DNA of 11,962 nt from an uncultured Oscillospiraceae bacterium. GTDB lineage: Bacteria; Bacillota; Clostridia; Oscillospirales; Oscillospiraceae. The notes beneath the pieces were generated by a model that was not told the DNA's origin, ran no database searches, and was given only the letters and a program-made list of their open reading frames with translations. The stretch is taken from assembly GCA_947624465.1 (NCBI GenBank), contig CANQKJ010000038.1:1-11962 (forward strand), given 5' to 3'. A program made the position numbers and the translations under genes. How positions within the stretch are numbered: position 1 is the first letter of the stretch; each line of letters starts with the position of its first letter. Below are positions 1 to 7,689 of this stretch, one piece after another.

Positions 1-872
1 GTGGAGATGTTGAAGGCGGACACCACCTCCAGCCCCCGCATGGAGTAACACTGGTTGAGCACCGCCATGCCGCCGGCCCACAGCACCTCGTTGGCCAGAA
101 GCGGCGCCCCCAGGACCATCACCTGCCGCAGCAGCCCGCCCGGCACCCGCAGGGACTTCCAGGCCCCTGTGATATAGGGGCATCTCCCCCGGTGGAGATG
201 GGTCCACAGCACCACGATCAGGCACTCCACACACCGGGCGATGACGGTGGCGGCGGCCGCCCCCACCACTCCCAGGGCGGGGAAGCCCAGCTTGCCGAAG
301 ATCAGGATGTAGTTGAAGCACACGTTGACGAACACCGCCGTCACACCGGCCGCCATGGGCACCACCGTCTCCCCCGTGCTGCGCAGGGTGCCCGAATACA
401 TCTGGGTCACGGCGAAGGGGACCATCTGCCACAGCATCACATGGAGGTAGTCCATGCCGAAGGCCAGCGTGGCGGCCAGATCCAGGTCCTCCTCCCCCTG
501 GTGGAGGAACAGGGAGATCAGCCCCTCCCCGCAGGTGAGGAACAGGGCCAAAAACACGGCCACCGAGGCCAGGGCGATGTACAGCTTGATCCGCAGGGTG
601 TCCCGGATGCCTTTGTCGTCCCCCTTGCCGTAGAACTGGGCGGTGAAAATGCCCGGTCCGGCCAGGCCCCCAAAGATACACAGGTTGAAAATGAACAGCA
701 GCTGGTTGACGATGGCCACGCCCGACATGGGTTCGGTGCCCACCTGGCCCACCATCACGTTGTCCAGCAGACTGACAAAGTTGGTGATGACGTTTTGGAT
801 CAGCACCGGAGCCATCACGGCGAACAGCCGCCGGTAAAAGTCCCGGTCGCCGATGAATTTTCTCAAAACCAT
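1..872 (-). CDS. MATE family efflux transporter, N-terminal part (runs off left edge)
   Basis: About 290 residues are readable from an ATG at 872 to the window edge, roughly two thirds of a usual 440-460 aa MATE protein. These inner-membrane antiporters expel cationic drugs or metabolites using a Na+ or H+ gradient. The N-terminus (DRDFYRRLFAVMAPVLIQN, then VSLLDNVMVGQVG) is the typical start of clostridial MATE proteins. It is followed by the glycine-rich helix with AGPGIFTAQFYGKGD, and by TGETVVPM and NYILIFGKLGFPALGVVGAA, all familiar MATE segments. About seven hydrophobic helices are visible. The start is supported by a GAGG ribosome binding site 8 nt upstream and by a promoter at 915-943. 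The preceding HD-GYP gene ends in a terminator, so this gene is its own unit. The substrate cannot be told from sequence. Confidence 0.93.
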   Translation of the reverse strand, partial: MVLRKFIGDRDFYRRLFAVMAPVLIQNVITNFVSLLDNVMVGQVGTEPMSGVAIVNQLLFIFNLCIFGGLAGPGIFTAQFYGKGDDKGIRDTLRIKLYIALASVAVFLALFLTCGEGLISLFLHQGEEDLDLAATLAFGMDYLHVMLWQMVPFAVTQMYSGTLRSTGETVVPMAAGVTAVFVNVCFNYILIFGKLGFPALGVVGAAAATVIARCVECLIVVLWTHLHRGRCPYITGAWKSLRVPGGLLRQVMVLGAPLLANEVLWAGGMAVLNQCYSMRGLEVVSAFNIS

Positions 873-914
873 GGGAAAAACCTCGTATATATCAGATTCC
901 GGAGCCGGTCCCCT

Positions 915-943
915 ATTCTAACGGAACCGTCCCGAAAAAGCAA
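915..943 (-). promoter_or_regulatory. Sigma-A-type promoter of the MATE gene
   Basis: On the minus strand a -35 box TTGCTT (938-943) and a -10 box TAGAAT (915-920) are separated by exactly 17 bp. They lie about 43 bp before the MATE start and just after the upstream terminator. The spacing and the isolated position make this a good call, although the boxes are not perfect consensus. Confidence 0.7.
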
Positions 944-957
944 CCCCCAAAGGGCAG

Positions 958-988
958 AAAAATCCGCCGTCCAAATGGTGGACGGCGG
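958..988 (-). terminator. Rho-independent terminator after the HD-GYP gene
   Basis: A perfect 9-bp stem CCGCCGTCC / GGACGGCGG (964-972 and 980-988) with a 7-nt loop starts 12 nt after the stop codon at 1001. On the minus strand it is followed by ATTTTTC. It ends the DegV/HD-GYP transcript and separates it from the MATE promoter. A short T-run (TCTTTTC) on the plus side means it could also work weakly in reverse. Confidence 0.85.
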
Positions 989-1000
989 TCTTTTCATCGC

Positions 1001-2887
1001 TCACACCGGCTCGCGCGCCGCATCGCCGAGATAGACCTCGTAATAGATCCGCTCCCGCGTCGAGGCCAGCCCCCGCTCCATGGAGGCGTAGAATCCCTCG
1101 TCGTCCAGCAGGGACACCACCGCCGGGGCATACCGCGTGCCGCTGCCCGCGCGCAGCTCCTCCACCAATTGGGCAAAGGTCTTGGTCTGGGCGTAGCTCC
1201 GGCCCACGTTGTCGGTGGCGGCGTCTATGGAATCGGCCACCGTCACCATGTCCACGATGGCGCGGATCGCGCCGGAACAGGGCGGGTACTGGAGCAGATA
1301 TCCCCCCTTGTCGTTGTAAAAGCGGTGGTGATGGAGGGCGGCCTGGGCCATGTCCCCCAGCTCCTCAAAGGAGGACAGCAGGTAGTAGCCCATCCAGGTG
1401 TGCTCCTTGATGCAGGCGAACTCCTCGTCCAACAGGCGGCGGCCGTATATGACCACGTCGTCAAGCACCATGTTCTTGCCGATGTCGTGGTAAAGGCCGC
1501 AGCGCTCGGCCAGCGCGCAGACCTCCTCCCGGCGTGCCCGGACCTCCTCGGGGCTCTCCGTCCCCAGCACCCCCACCAGAAGCTCCGGAGCCAGATCTAC
1601 GGTCTGCCCGCACAAAAGCCGGGTCAGGTAGGCCACCACCCGGCTGTGGACATAGGTGGGCTGATGGGCGGCCATGATATAGCCCAGCATACCGCTCAGC
1701 ACGCCCTTGTCGCTGTCATTCTGCAGCCGGGACAGGGCCATATCGCGGATATAGTTCGCCGCCAGGGAGGTGTGCTCCCCGGCGGGCATGGCGCGCAGAT
1801 AGTCCATCTGCCCGTCCAGCGCCCGCCGGACGCGGGGCTCGAACCTGGCCCGTTCCTCCCCCCGCAGATCCTCCGCGTAGACCATGATATAGGCCGGCAT
1901 CATCAGATTGGTAAAGACGCCCAGGTCGGAGAAATCATCGGGATTGCCTGACGCCTGGATGGCAAGCAGCTCCTCTAACAGCTGGACAATGGAGATCAGC
2001 CCCGCGTGATAGCGGGCGGCGTGATAACAGTACCGCACCCGGGCGGCTGTAATGGTTTTGGCGTAGAGCCGGTCCAGCCGCTCCTGACAGCGATAGACAA
2101 ACTCCGCCGACTCCAGCACGTCCCTGGCGATGTCCGGGTCGTAATGGCTGCGCAGGGCGCTCAGATAGCTGGTGCGGGCAGAGTGCATGGCGTACTCAAA
2201 GGACTCCCAGGGCAGGTCCGGATCCATCTCCCGGTATTTGGGCGAGGTGATCACCGCCATGACCGCGTAGAACAGCTCTGAGTAGACGGGATAGCCGTCA
2301 ATGAACTCGAAGCCGCCGCTCTGTCCGCTGTTGGGCCCCTGGATGGCCTCCATTCCCAGCCGGCGGTTGGCCAGGCACCGGATCACAAAGCCTCTGGACT
2401 CCCGGTCCAGCTCCTCATACTGATCCAGATAGGCGGCGCCCTGGGTGAAATAGCCGCTGACCTGGGCGCCGAACAGATTGACCCCCGCATCGGTATTCTG
2501 CTGGTTCATGTAATGTAATGTCAGGCCCAGATAGTACAGCTCCCGGATACACAGGGCTCTGTCCTCGTGGAGCCTGGCATAGTCATACAGCAGCCGGTGG
2601 ACATAGTGGGCGGCGCCGTTGTCCAGCTTCTGGTTGAACCGGGACAGGCCGTCTGCGAACTCCTCCAGGTCCGCCACGTCTTCGGGGGTCAGGTCCTCCG
2701 GCCTGCGGGAGAAGATCAGCTGGTCCAGCAGCCTGTCGTTGTCCTTGCGGATGCGGAAGATCTGCTGGGCGTTGTCCCGGATGGCCGCCACCAGCTCCTC
2801 CCGGGAGAGACCGGGCGACAGCTGAGGCCGGGCCAGCCGCTGCACCTCCGCCGCCTGGTCGATATAGCGTTGATACTGCTCTTTCAT
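1001..2887 (-). CDS. HD-GYP-type metal-dependent phosphohydrolase with long helical N-terminal region
   Basis: A 628-aa soluble protein with no signal peptide or membrane helix. The last 220 residues form an HD domain of the HD-GYP kind: H414 (YVHSRVV), H467-D468 (YHDIGK), H496 (IKEHTWMG), H519-H520 and D552 (VADSIDAATDN) supply the expected metal ligands, and the region after them (GRSYAQTKTFAQLVEEL, GSGTRYAPAVVSLL) fits the conserved HD-GYP tail. The usual HHERxDGxGYP is degenerate here: HHHRFYNDKGGYLLQYPP. HD-GYP enzymes mostly hydrolyse cyclic di-GMP, but the altered loop makes the substrate uncertain. Residues 1-400 are helix-rich and Tyr/Ala-rich and match no family I recognise; they may be a TPR-like sensor. 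The ATG has an AAGGGG ribosome binding site 7 nt upstream. The gene follows degV by 49 nt and is probably co-transcribed with it. Confidence 0.85.
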   Translation of the reverse strand: MKEQYQRYIDQAAEVQRLARPQLSPGLSREELVAAIRDNAQQIFRIRKDNDRLLDQLIFSRRPEDLTPEDVADLEEFADGLSRFNQKLDNGAAHYVHRLLYDYARLHEDRALCIRELYYLGLTLHYMNQQNTDAGVNLFGAQVSGYFTQGAAYLDQYEELDRESRGFVIRCLANRRLGMEAIQGPNSGQSGGFEFIDGYPVYSELFYAVMAVITSPKYREMDPDLPWESFEYAMHSARTSYLSALRSHYDPDIARDVLESAEFVYRCQERLDRLYAKTITAARVRYCYHAARYHAGLISIVQLLEELLAIQASGNPDDFSDLGVFTNLMMPAYIMVYAEDLRGEERARFEPRVRRALDGQMDYLRAMPAGEHTSLAANYIRDMALSRLQNDSDKGVLSGMLGYIMAAHQPTYVHSRVVAYLTRLLCGQTVDLAPELLVGVLGTESPEEVRARREEVCALAERCGLYHDIGKNMVLDDVVIYGRRLLDEEFACIKEHTWMGYYLLSSFEELGDMAQAALHHHRFYNDKGGYLLQYPPCSGAIRAIVDMVTVADSIDAATDNVGRSYAQTKTFAQLVEELRAGSGTRYAPAVVSLLDDEGFYASMERGLASTRERIYYEVYLGDAAREPV

Positions 2888-2936
2888 GAAAAAACCCCTT
2901 GGAAATAGATGCTCGGAAAGAAACGGAGCGGCCCCC

Positions 2937-3803
2937 TCACACGCGCACCGCGCCGCAGCCCAGCGCCCCCGGCCCGGTGTGGGTGGAGATGGACAGGGTC
3001 AGCGGCTCGCCGGTCACCGGCGGGAAGTCCGGGAAGGCGGCCTGGACCTGGGCGCGCCAGTCCTCCAGCAGCTCTTTGGATACCTGGCTGCACGCGATCT
3101 TGACGGCCAGCCTCCCCGCGTCCTTCAGCGGCTTCAGCCTGCCCTCCACGTCGGCCCGGAGCCGGCGGAGCATATCCTCCCGGGCGGCCTTCATGCCCCG
3201 GACCTTGCCCACGGCGTTGAGCTTCTCGCCGTAGATCTCCAGCACCGGCTTGATGTTCAGCATCGTCCCCGCGATGGCCTCCACCCCGGACACGCGCCCC
3301 CCCTTGCGGAGGTATTTCAGGTTGTCCACAGTGATATAGATGCAGGCGTCATAGGCCTGCTCCTCCAGCGTCCTGCGGATGGCGGCGGCGTCCATGCCGG
3401 ACCGCGCCATCTTCAGCGCGTCCATCACCGAGTGCCGCTGGGTCACCGAGATGCGCCTGTTGTCGGCCACCTCCACCCTGCCGTCATAGTCCTGGGCCAG
3501 GATACAGGCGGTGGCGTAGGAGTTGCTGAGTCCAGCCGTCATGGGGATATAGACCAACTCGTCGTGGTCCTCCAGCACCCGGTCCCACAGGGCGGTGATA
3601 TCGCCGGGGGCGGGCTGAGAGGTAAAGATATCCGCCCCGGACCGCTGCTGTTCGTAGAAGAACTCCTCAGTCAGGCCGTCGCCCTCGAAATAGATCTTCC
3701 CGTTGATGTGTACCGGCATGGGCACCACCGCGACGCCCAGGTCCTTCCCCTCGGCCACGGAGATACCGCTGTTGCTGTCGGTGACGATCGCAGTATTCGC
3801 CAT
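2937..3803 (-). CDS. DegV family fatty-acid-binding protein (FakB-like)
   Basis: A 288-aa cytosolic protein of normal DegV length. Family hallmarks in order: IVTDSNSGI (6-14), the fatty-acid carboxylate motif TSQP (61-64), GLSNSYATA (91-99) in place of the usual GLSGTYQSA, LKYLRKGGRVS (162-172), LNIKPVLEI (182-190), KVRGMKAA, and near the C-terminus STHTGPGALG. DegV/FakB proteins hold one fatty acid so that the kinase FakA can phosphorylate it for phospholipid synthesis; FakA is not in this window. ATG at 3803 has GAGAGG about 11 nt upstream, a rather long spacing. The gene has its own promoter (3863-3891) in an AT-rich upstream region and is followed 49 nt later by the HD-GYP gene. Family membership is firm; chain-length preference cannot be read. 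Confidence 0.95.
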   Translation of the reverse strand: MANTAIVTDSNSGISVAEGKDLGVAVVPMPVHINGKIYFEGDGLTEEFFYEQQRSGADIFTSQPAPGDITALWDRVLEDHDELVYIPMTAGLSNSYATACILAQDYDGRVEVADNRRISVTQRHSVMDALKMARSGMDAAAIRRTLEEQAYDACIYITVDNLKYLRKGGRVSGVEAIAGTMLNIKPVLEIYGEKLNAVGKVRGMKAAREDMLRRLRADVEGRLKPLKDAGRLAVKIACSQVSKELLEDWRAQVQAAFPDFPPVTGEPLTLSISTHTGPGALGCGAVRV

Positions 3804-3825
3804 AATAGAGTATTCCTCTCTTTGT

Positions 3826-3910
3826 ATAAAGTAAGACCGGACCGGCCTTTTACACAGAGAGCATTATACCTCTTGCGCGGTCAAAAAGCAAGATATAAAC
3901 CTTACTTTAT
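3826..3910. repeat. Inverted repeat flanking the degV promoter
   Basis: ATAAAGTAAG at 3826-3835 and its exact reverse complement CTTACTTTAT at 3901-3910 lie on either side of the degV promoter: one in the transcribed leader, the other about 10 bp upstream of the -35 box. The arms are 10 bp, exact, and about 75 bp apart centre to centre. They could be half-sites for a looping regulator or chance in an AT-rich stretch. Confidence 0.4.
3863..3891 (-). promoter_or_regulatory. Sigma-A-type promoter of degV / HD-GYP unit
   Basis: On the minus strand, TTGCTT (3886-3891) and a perfect TATAAT (3863-3868) lie 17 bp apart, about 60 nt before the DegV start. A TTGACC nearer the -10 box is too close (10 bp) to act as its -35. 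The DNA upstream is AT-rich compared with the rest of the window and could act as an UP element. Confidence 0.8.
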
Positions 3911-3946
3911 GTCTCGTTTTTTAATAATTATGTCGAAAATTCTCAA

Positions 3947-3966
3947 TAACTTTATCTCAAAAGTTA
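3947..3966. repeat. Short palindrome TAACTTT-6-AAAGTTA
   Basis: Seven-base exact arms (3947-3953 and 3960-3966) surround a 6-nt centre in the AT-rich gap between the small membrane-protein gene and the degV promoter. There is no T-run positioned to make it a terminator. It could be an operator, or a chance pairing in AT-rich DNA. I saw no clear terminator for the upstream unit in 3911-4011. Confidence 0.3.
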
Positions 3967-4011
3967 CCGTATTCCGTCTCATGATATCAAAAACCATTTT
4001 GCTCCGTCCGA

Positions 4012-4305
4012 TCAGTCGATCAGATCCCGCCGCTCCTCCGGGGTCAGGGTGCCCTCCCGGGTGTGGTTCTCGTAGTGGACGAATTCCCTGGGCTTTTCCT
4101 TCTCCTCGTTCCACTTCCTGCGGACGAAGGTATAGGCCCCCGCGCCCACCAGCACCGCCGTCCCGCCGGCGGCGGCGAGGCCGCCGCTCCTCTCCTCCGC
4201 CGGGGCGTAGGAGGCAGGCTGCTCCGCCTCCTCCGGGGGTCGATCGGCCTCCGCAGCGAAGGCGGGACAGACCAGCAGCAGGCTCAGGACAGCGGCGGCG
4301 GCCAG
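4012..4305 (-). CDS. Small exported/membrane protein of unknown function, start uncertain
   Basis: I do not recognise this protein. The reading frame ends at 4012. From a CTG at 4305 it gives 97 aa: a hydrophobic N-terminus (AAAAVLSLLLVCPAFAAEA) that looks like a signal sequence with cleavage after AFA, a Pro/Glu-rich linker, one transmembrane helix (GGTAVLVGAGAYTF) followed by RRKW, and a charged C-terminal tail ending LTPEERRDLID. That suggests a tail in the cytosol and a short outer segment. There is no ATG, GTG or TTG between the end of the channel gene and the signal sequence. The CTG lies 4 nt after the channel's stop, with AGGGG about 8 nt upstream. The alternative is an ATG at 4386, which overlaps the channel gene by 77 nt and adds an implausible Arg-rich stretch. 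Tight coupling suggests a partner role for the channel. No LPXTG sorting signal is present. Confidence 0.6.
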   Translation of the reverse strand: MAAAAVLSLLLVCPAFAAEADRPPEEAEQPASYAPAEERSGGLAAAGGTAVLVGAGAYTFVRRKWNEEKEKPREFVHYENHTREGTLTPEERRDLID

Positions 4306-4309
4306 CCGC

Positions 4310-7300
4310 TCAGCCCCTGTCCTCCGGGGCCTCCTCGTCGTCCTCCTCGTCCTCGGAGAGCTTATCCAGCGTCCGGTCCACTTCATTGGGCTTCGCCTCC
4401 TCCGGTTCAGGCTTTTCATCCTCCTTGAGGTAGCTGACGGTGATCTGCGGGAAGGGCACGTTGATGTTATGCTTGTTGAAGATCAGATAGACCGCCCGGT
4501 ACAGGTCGCGGCAAAGCTGGATGCGGTCGCCCTCTTTGCACAGGGCGGTGATCTTCAGGTCCACGCTGTTCTGGCCCAGGGCGGACACGCCCTTGTAAAA
4601 GGGGCCGTCCAGGATGGCGGGCAGGCGCTTCTTCACCTCGGGCAGCTCGGCGGCCAGCACCGCCTCCACCCGCTCCAGGGACTCGCCGTACTCGATGCTC
4701 ACATCCACGGCGGCGTAGGACGCTTCCTTTGTCATGTTGATGATGCCGGACAGGTTGGAGTTGTTGAACACCTTGATGTTCTTCGTGGGGTCCTCGATCT
4801 TGGTGGTGCGCAGGCCGATCTCCAGCACGTTGCCCCGGAAGTCGCCCACGGTGACGATGTCGCCCACCCGGAACTCGCCCTCGAACACGATGAACAGGCC
4901 GGCCAGGATATCCTGGATCATGCTCTGGGCGCCAAGGCCGACGATCAGGGACAGGATGCCGGCGGAGGCCAGCAGGCTGTTGGTGTCCAGGCCGAACAGA
5001 TACAGGGCATAGAAGATGGAGACCAGGGCCGAGCCGTAGCGCACCACGGAGGACAGCAGATGACCCAGGGTCTCCGCCCGGCTCCCGATGTTGGTGGTGG
5101 CGCTCTCGATGACCAGCTCCACCAGTCTGGCCCCCACCAGCACCAGCAGCAGGGTGATGATGCAGCGGGTCAGGGCGAAGATATTGAGTCCTCTGGACCA
5201 CACGCCGTCGTACACGTAGTTGACCGCCTCGATCTTGATGAGTCCCAGCAGGGAGGCCACGATGCACAGAAACACGAAGATGGCGAAGGCGCTCAGCACC
5301 GTTTTGGCCACCGCGCCGAACTTCTGCTCCGGCGTCATATCCGCCCAGGCCACCTCCTCCGCGTCCCAGCGGGCGGCGGCGGAGCGCACCCGGCGGGTCT
5401 TGCCGGAGGGCATGGTCAGCAGGAAGGGCTCTTGCTCGTTGCGGATGCGGCTGTGGTCGGCCCCCTCGTTGTCCCGGTACATCTGCTCCTCGCCGGCGCC
5501 GAACAGGCACATATAGAGGAACACCGCCAGCAGCGCGATGGCGGAGACCGCCACCACCACCGGCAGGAAGGAGCCTCCGGTGGAGAACACGGTGGAGGTG
5601 GGCACGGCGGCGCCGATGAAGTTCCCGTCCACCAGCTTGGTGGTGAGCAGGTACTCCGTACCGCCCACGGTGACGATGCCGTTGAACATCTCGCCCAGCT
5701 CGTTGAAGGCCTCGGCGGAGTAGCCGATGCTCAGGGCGGAGCGGCCGATATCGTTGGGGTCGGGCGAATAGATGCAGATATGCTCGGGGCTGGTGTCGCA
5801 GATGAGGATGCTGCCGGTGCCGTGGACGGTGGTATGGTTGGCCACATAGGTGAGGGTGGCGGTCTCCAGCACGGAGCGCAGCCGCTCCGGGGAGATGTTG
5901 ATCTGCACCAGGCCCCTGTGCTTCAGGATGGGGCCGCCGCTCCAGGTCCCCGCCAGCTGCGCCTCATAGTCCGCCCTGGTCACATAGCCGGTGGAGCCGT
6001 CCCCGTCCTGCACGGTGTAATAGTAGAAGGCGGAGCCGATGTACTGAGAGAAGCCGCCCTCGTCGTCCTCGGCGAAATCCTGGGCCGCCGTCTCCCGGTG
6101 CTCGGCCAGGATCTCCCAGAAGGGATAAGACTGGGACTCGGGATCGCCGGTGATGGTGTAGTACCAGTCCTCCTGGTTGGTGGCCATGATCCGCCCGTAC
6201 TCGTCGAACACGGCGATGCGCTCGATGGAGTTCTCCCCGCAGAGCCGGATCAGGAACTGCTGCTCGCTCACCGACCAGCACTGGTTGCCGTACGCGTCCA
6301 GCCCGGCCACGATCTCGCCGGCCTCATTGCGCTCCACCGGCTGGTTGTGGACGTTGTCCTCCTCCGGGTCGAATTCCATGATATATCGGGGGTTTTCCTC
6401 CAGCATCCGGGCAATCTGGACGCACTTGTCCAAAAACAGCGCCTTATACTCGGTGTTGAGGGTCTCGGCGTCCCCGGTGTTGCGGTCCAGCTTATTGCCG
6501 ATCTCCTCCGTGGCCCAGTTGGCCTCGTAGGCAATGGTGGACAGGGAGTTGAGCATCTGGATATAGACGCCGATGAGCACCACCGCCAGGATGCCGATGA
6601 TCATCACGGGCAGCACCTTCCGGGCCACCGTCAGGTTGAAATTCAGCAGATCCTTCCGTCTGCCGTCGGCGTCCTTCGCCTTCAGCAGGGTGATAAAGTC
6701 GGGCACCGTGCCCATGCGGACATTGTCGATGTTGATGATGACCCCGTAAGCGGTGACCAGCCCCACGGCGATGACCAGCACGATGCCGATGAGGAAGATC
6801 AGCAGGTTGTCGTTGGACAGGTTGGTGTTGGCCCTGGTCATGACGAAGATCATGGCCCCGTTCCACTGCTTGCCCACGGCGCACCAGGTCTCGCCGCCGA
6901 AGGTGAGTTCCCCCTCGTACTCCTCCTGCAGACATTCGATGGGCACGCCGTTCTGCAGGGCGTACTTGCCGGTGAGGTCGTCGATGGGATTATAGAGGAA
7001 GGTGTAGTCGTTCAGGGAGATGGCGATGGACACCGTGTCCACGCTGACCATGCCCCGCAGCACCGCCTCCCAGGAGGTCATCTGCTCGATGTTGGCCTTG
7101 ACGTCCGTCCAGTCCTCCACGAAGACCAGCACCCGGTTGGACCCGATGCGCTGGCCGAAAAACCGCTTCACCCCGTCCTCATACTCGATGCTGAAGGGCT
7201 GCGAGACGCTCTCCGCACCGAACGCGCACACCTTGAGCATATTGAACCGCTTCATGGCGAAGTCATAGGGGCAGTTCCAGGCGGCGTAGACCTTTCCGTC

Positions 7301-7687
7301 CCTGTCGATGACCGCGGCGGAGTCCACGTCGGCGTACTCGCAGATGTCCCGGAGGAGGCCGTTGTCGATGTCCCTGTCGATCCCGCCGTAGTTATACCGG
7401 GTGTTGGTCAGCTTGGCGATATAGATCCTGTCGTACTCCTCGTTGAGGGTGCCCTGCTCCACCACGCCGTCCCCAAGGCCCGCCAGCACCGTGTCGATGC
7501 GGACGTGGTTGGTCTCATAGATGTGCCGCTCGCTGCTGCGCAGGCGCACCGCGGCGATCACCAGTATGGCGAGGATCACCGCCACGAGGGCGATGGACAC
7601 CACCAGGATGAACCGGAACCGGACGTGCCACTTCTGCTTCTTGTCGTCCAGGAGGGACCAGAACAGGCTTTTCTTTTTCGTCTCCAC
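4310..7687 (-). CDS. MscS-family channel with two extracytoplasmic Cache-like sensor domains
   Basis: About 1125 aa, roughly four times E. coli MscS. From the GTG start: TM1 26-46, outer domain 1 (about 47-294), TM2 295-318, cytosolic linker, TM3 359-379, outer domain 2 (about 380-706), TM4 707-727, cytosolic linker, TM5 797-817, TM6 837-859, TM7 882-900, and the MscS pore helix 905-925 with SLIVGLGAQSMIQDILAG. The MscS beta domain follows (FEGEFRVGDIVTVGDFRGNV, from about 932), then an alpha/beta domain (PFPQITVSYLK) and a very acidic tail. Both outer domains end with a Cache-type pattern: NDYTFLYNPIDDLTGK at 226-241 and YSPDPNDIGRSA from 640. Outer domain 2 also has IAVFDEYGRIMATN. MscS proteins release solutes under membrane tension; the double sensor suggests ligand control, which is inference. 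GTG 7687 is preferred over ATG 7702 because GGAGG sits 8 nt before the GTG and none precedes the ATG. Confidence 0.92.
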   Translation of the reverse strand: METKKKSLFWSLLDDKKQKWHVRFRFILVVSIALVAVILAILVIAAVRLRSSERHIYETNHVRIDTVLAGLGDGVVEQGTLNEEYDRIYIAKLTNTRYNYGGIDRDIDNGLLRDICEYADVDSAAVIDRDGKVYAAWNCPYDFAMKRFNMLKVCAFGAESVSQPFSIEYEDGVKRFFGQRIGSNRVLVFVEDWTDVKANIEQMTSWEAVLRGMVSVDTVSIAISLNDYTFLYNPIDDLTGKYALQNGVPIECLQEEYEGELTFGGETWCAVGKQWNGAMIFVMTRANTNLSNDNLLIFLIGIVLVIAVGLVTAYGVIINIDNVRMGTVPDFITLLKAKDADGRRKDLLNFNLTVARKVLPVMIIGILAVVLIGVYIQMLNSLSTIAYEANWATEEIGNKLDRNTGDAETLNTEYKALFLDKCVQIARMLEENPRYIMEFDPEEDNVHNQPVERNEAGEIVAGLDAYGNQCWSVSEQQFLIRLCGENSIERIAVFDEYGRIMATNQEDWYYTITGDPESQSYPFWEILAEHRETAAQDFAEDDEGGFSQYIGSAFYYYTVQDGDGSTGYVTRADYEAQLAGTWSGGPILKHRGLVQINISPERLRSVLETATLTYVANHTTVHGTGSILICDTSPEHICIYSPDPNDIGRSALSIGYSAEAFNELGEMFNGIVTVGGTEYLLTTKLVDGNFIGAAVPTSTVFSTGGSFLPVVVAVSAIALLAVFLYMCLFGAGEEQMYRDNEGADHSRIRNEQEPFLLTMPSGKTRRVRSAAARWDAEEVAWADMTPEQKFGAVAKTVLSAFAIFVFLCIVASLLGLIKIEAVNYVYDGVWSRGLNIFALTRCIITLLLVLVGARLVELVIESATTNIGSRAETLGHLLSSVVRYGSALVSIFYALYLFGLDTNSLLASAGILSLIVGLGAQSMIQDILAGLFIVFEGEFRVGDIVTVGDFRGNVLEIGLRTTKIEDPTKNIKVFNNSNLSGIINMTKEASYAAVDVSIEYGESLERVEAVLAAELPEVKKRLPAILDGPFYKGVSALGQNSVDLKITALCKEGDRIQLCRDLYRAVYLIFNKHNINVPFPQITVSYLKEDEKPEPEEAKPNEVDRTLDKLSEDEEDDEEAPEDRG

Positions 7688-7689
7688 CG

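Noticed and set aside
192..1034. A plus-strand open frame over the MATE gene and the terminator
   Set aside because: The minus-strand frame is an unmistakable MATE transporter, and this frame is His/Gly/Gln-rich shadow sequence.
3876..3885. TTGACC as the -35 box of the degV promoter
   Set aside because: It lies only about 10 bp from the TATAAT box; TTGCTT at 17 bp fits instead.
4006..4023. Repeated GATCAG units near the end of the small membrane-protein gene
   Set aside because: Only two short units, partly inside the stop codon region, with no wider array, so no sign of a CRISPR or attachment site.
2886..4433. A 515-codon open frame on the plus strand over degV and the intergenic region
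   Set aside because: It is low-complexity (Pro/Arg, then long Ser runs), crosses the degV promoter and lies antisense to well-supported genes.
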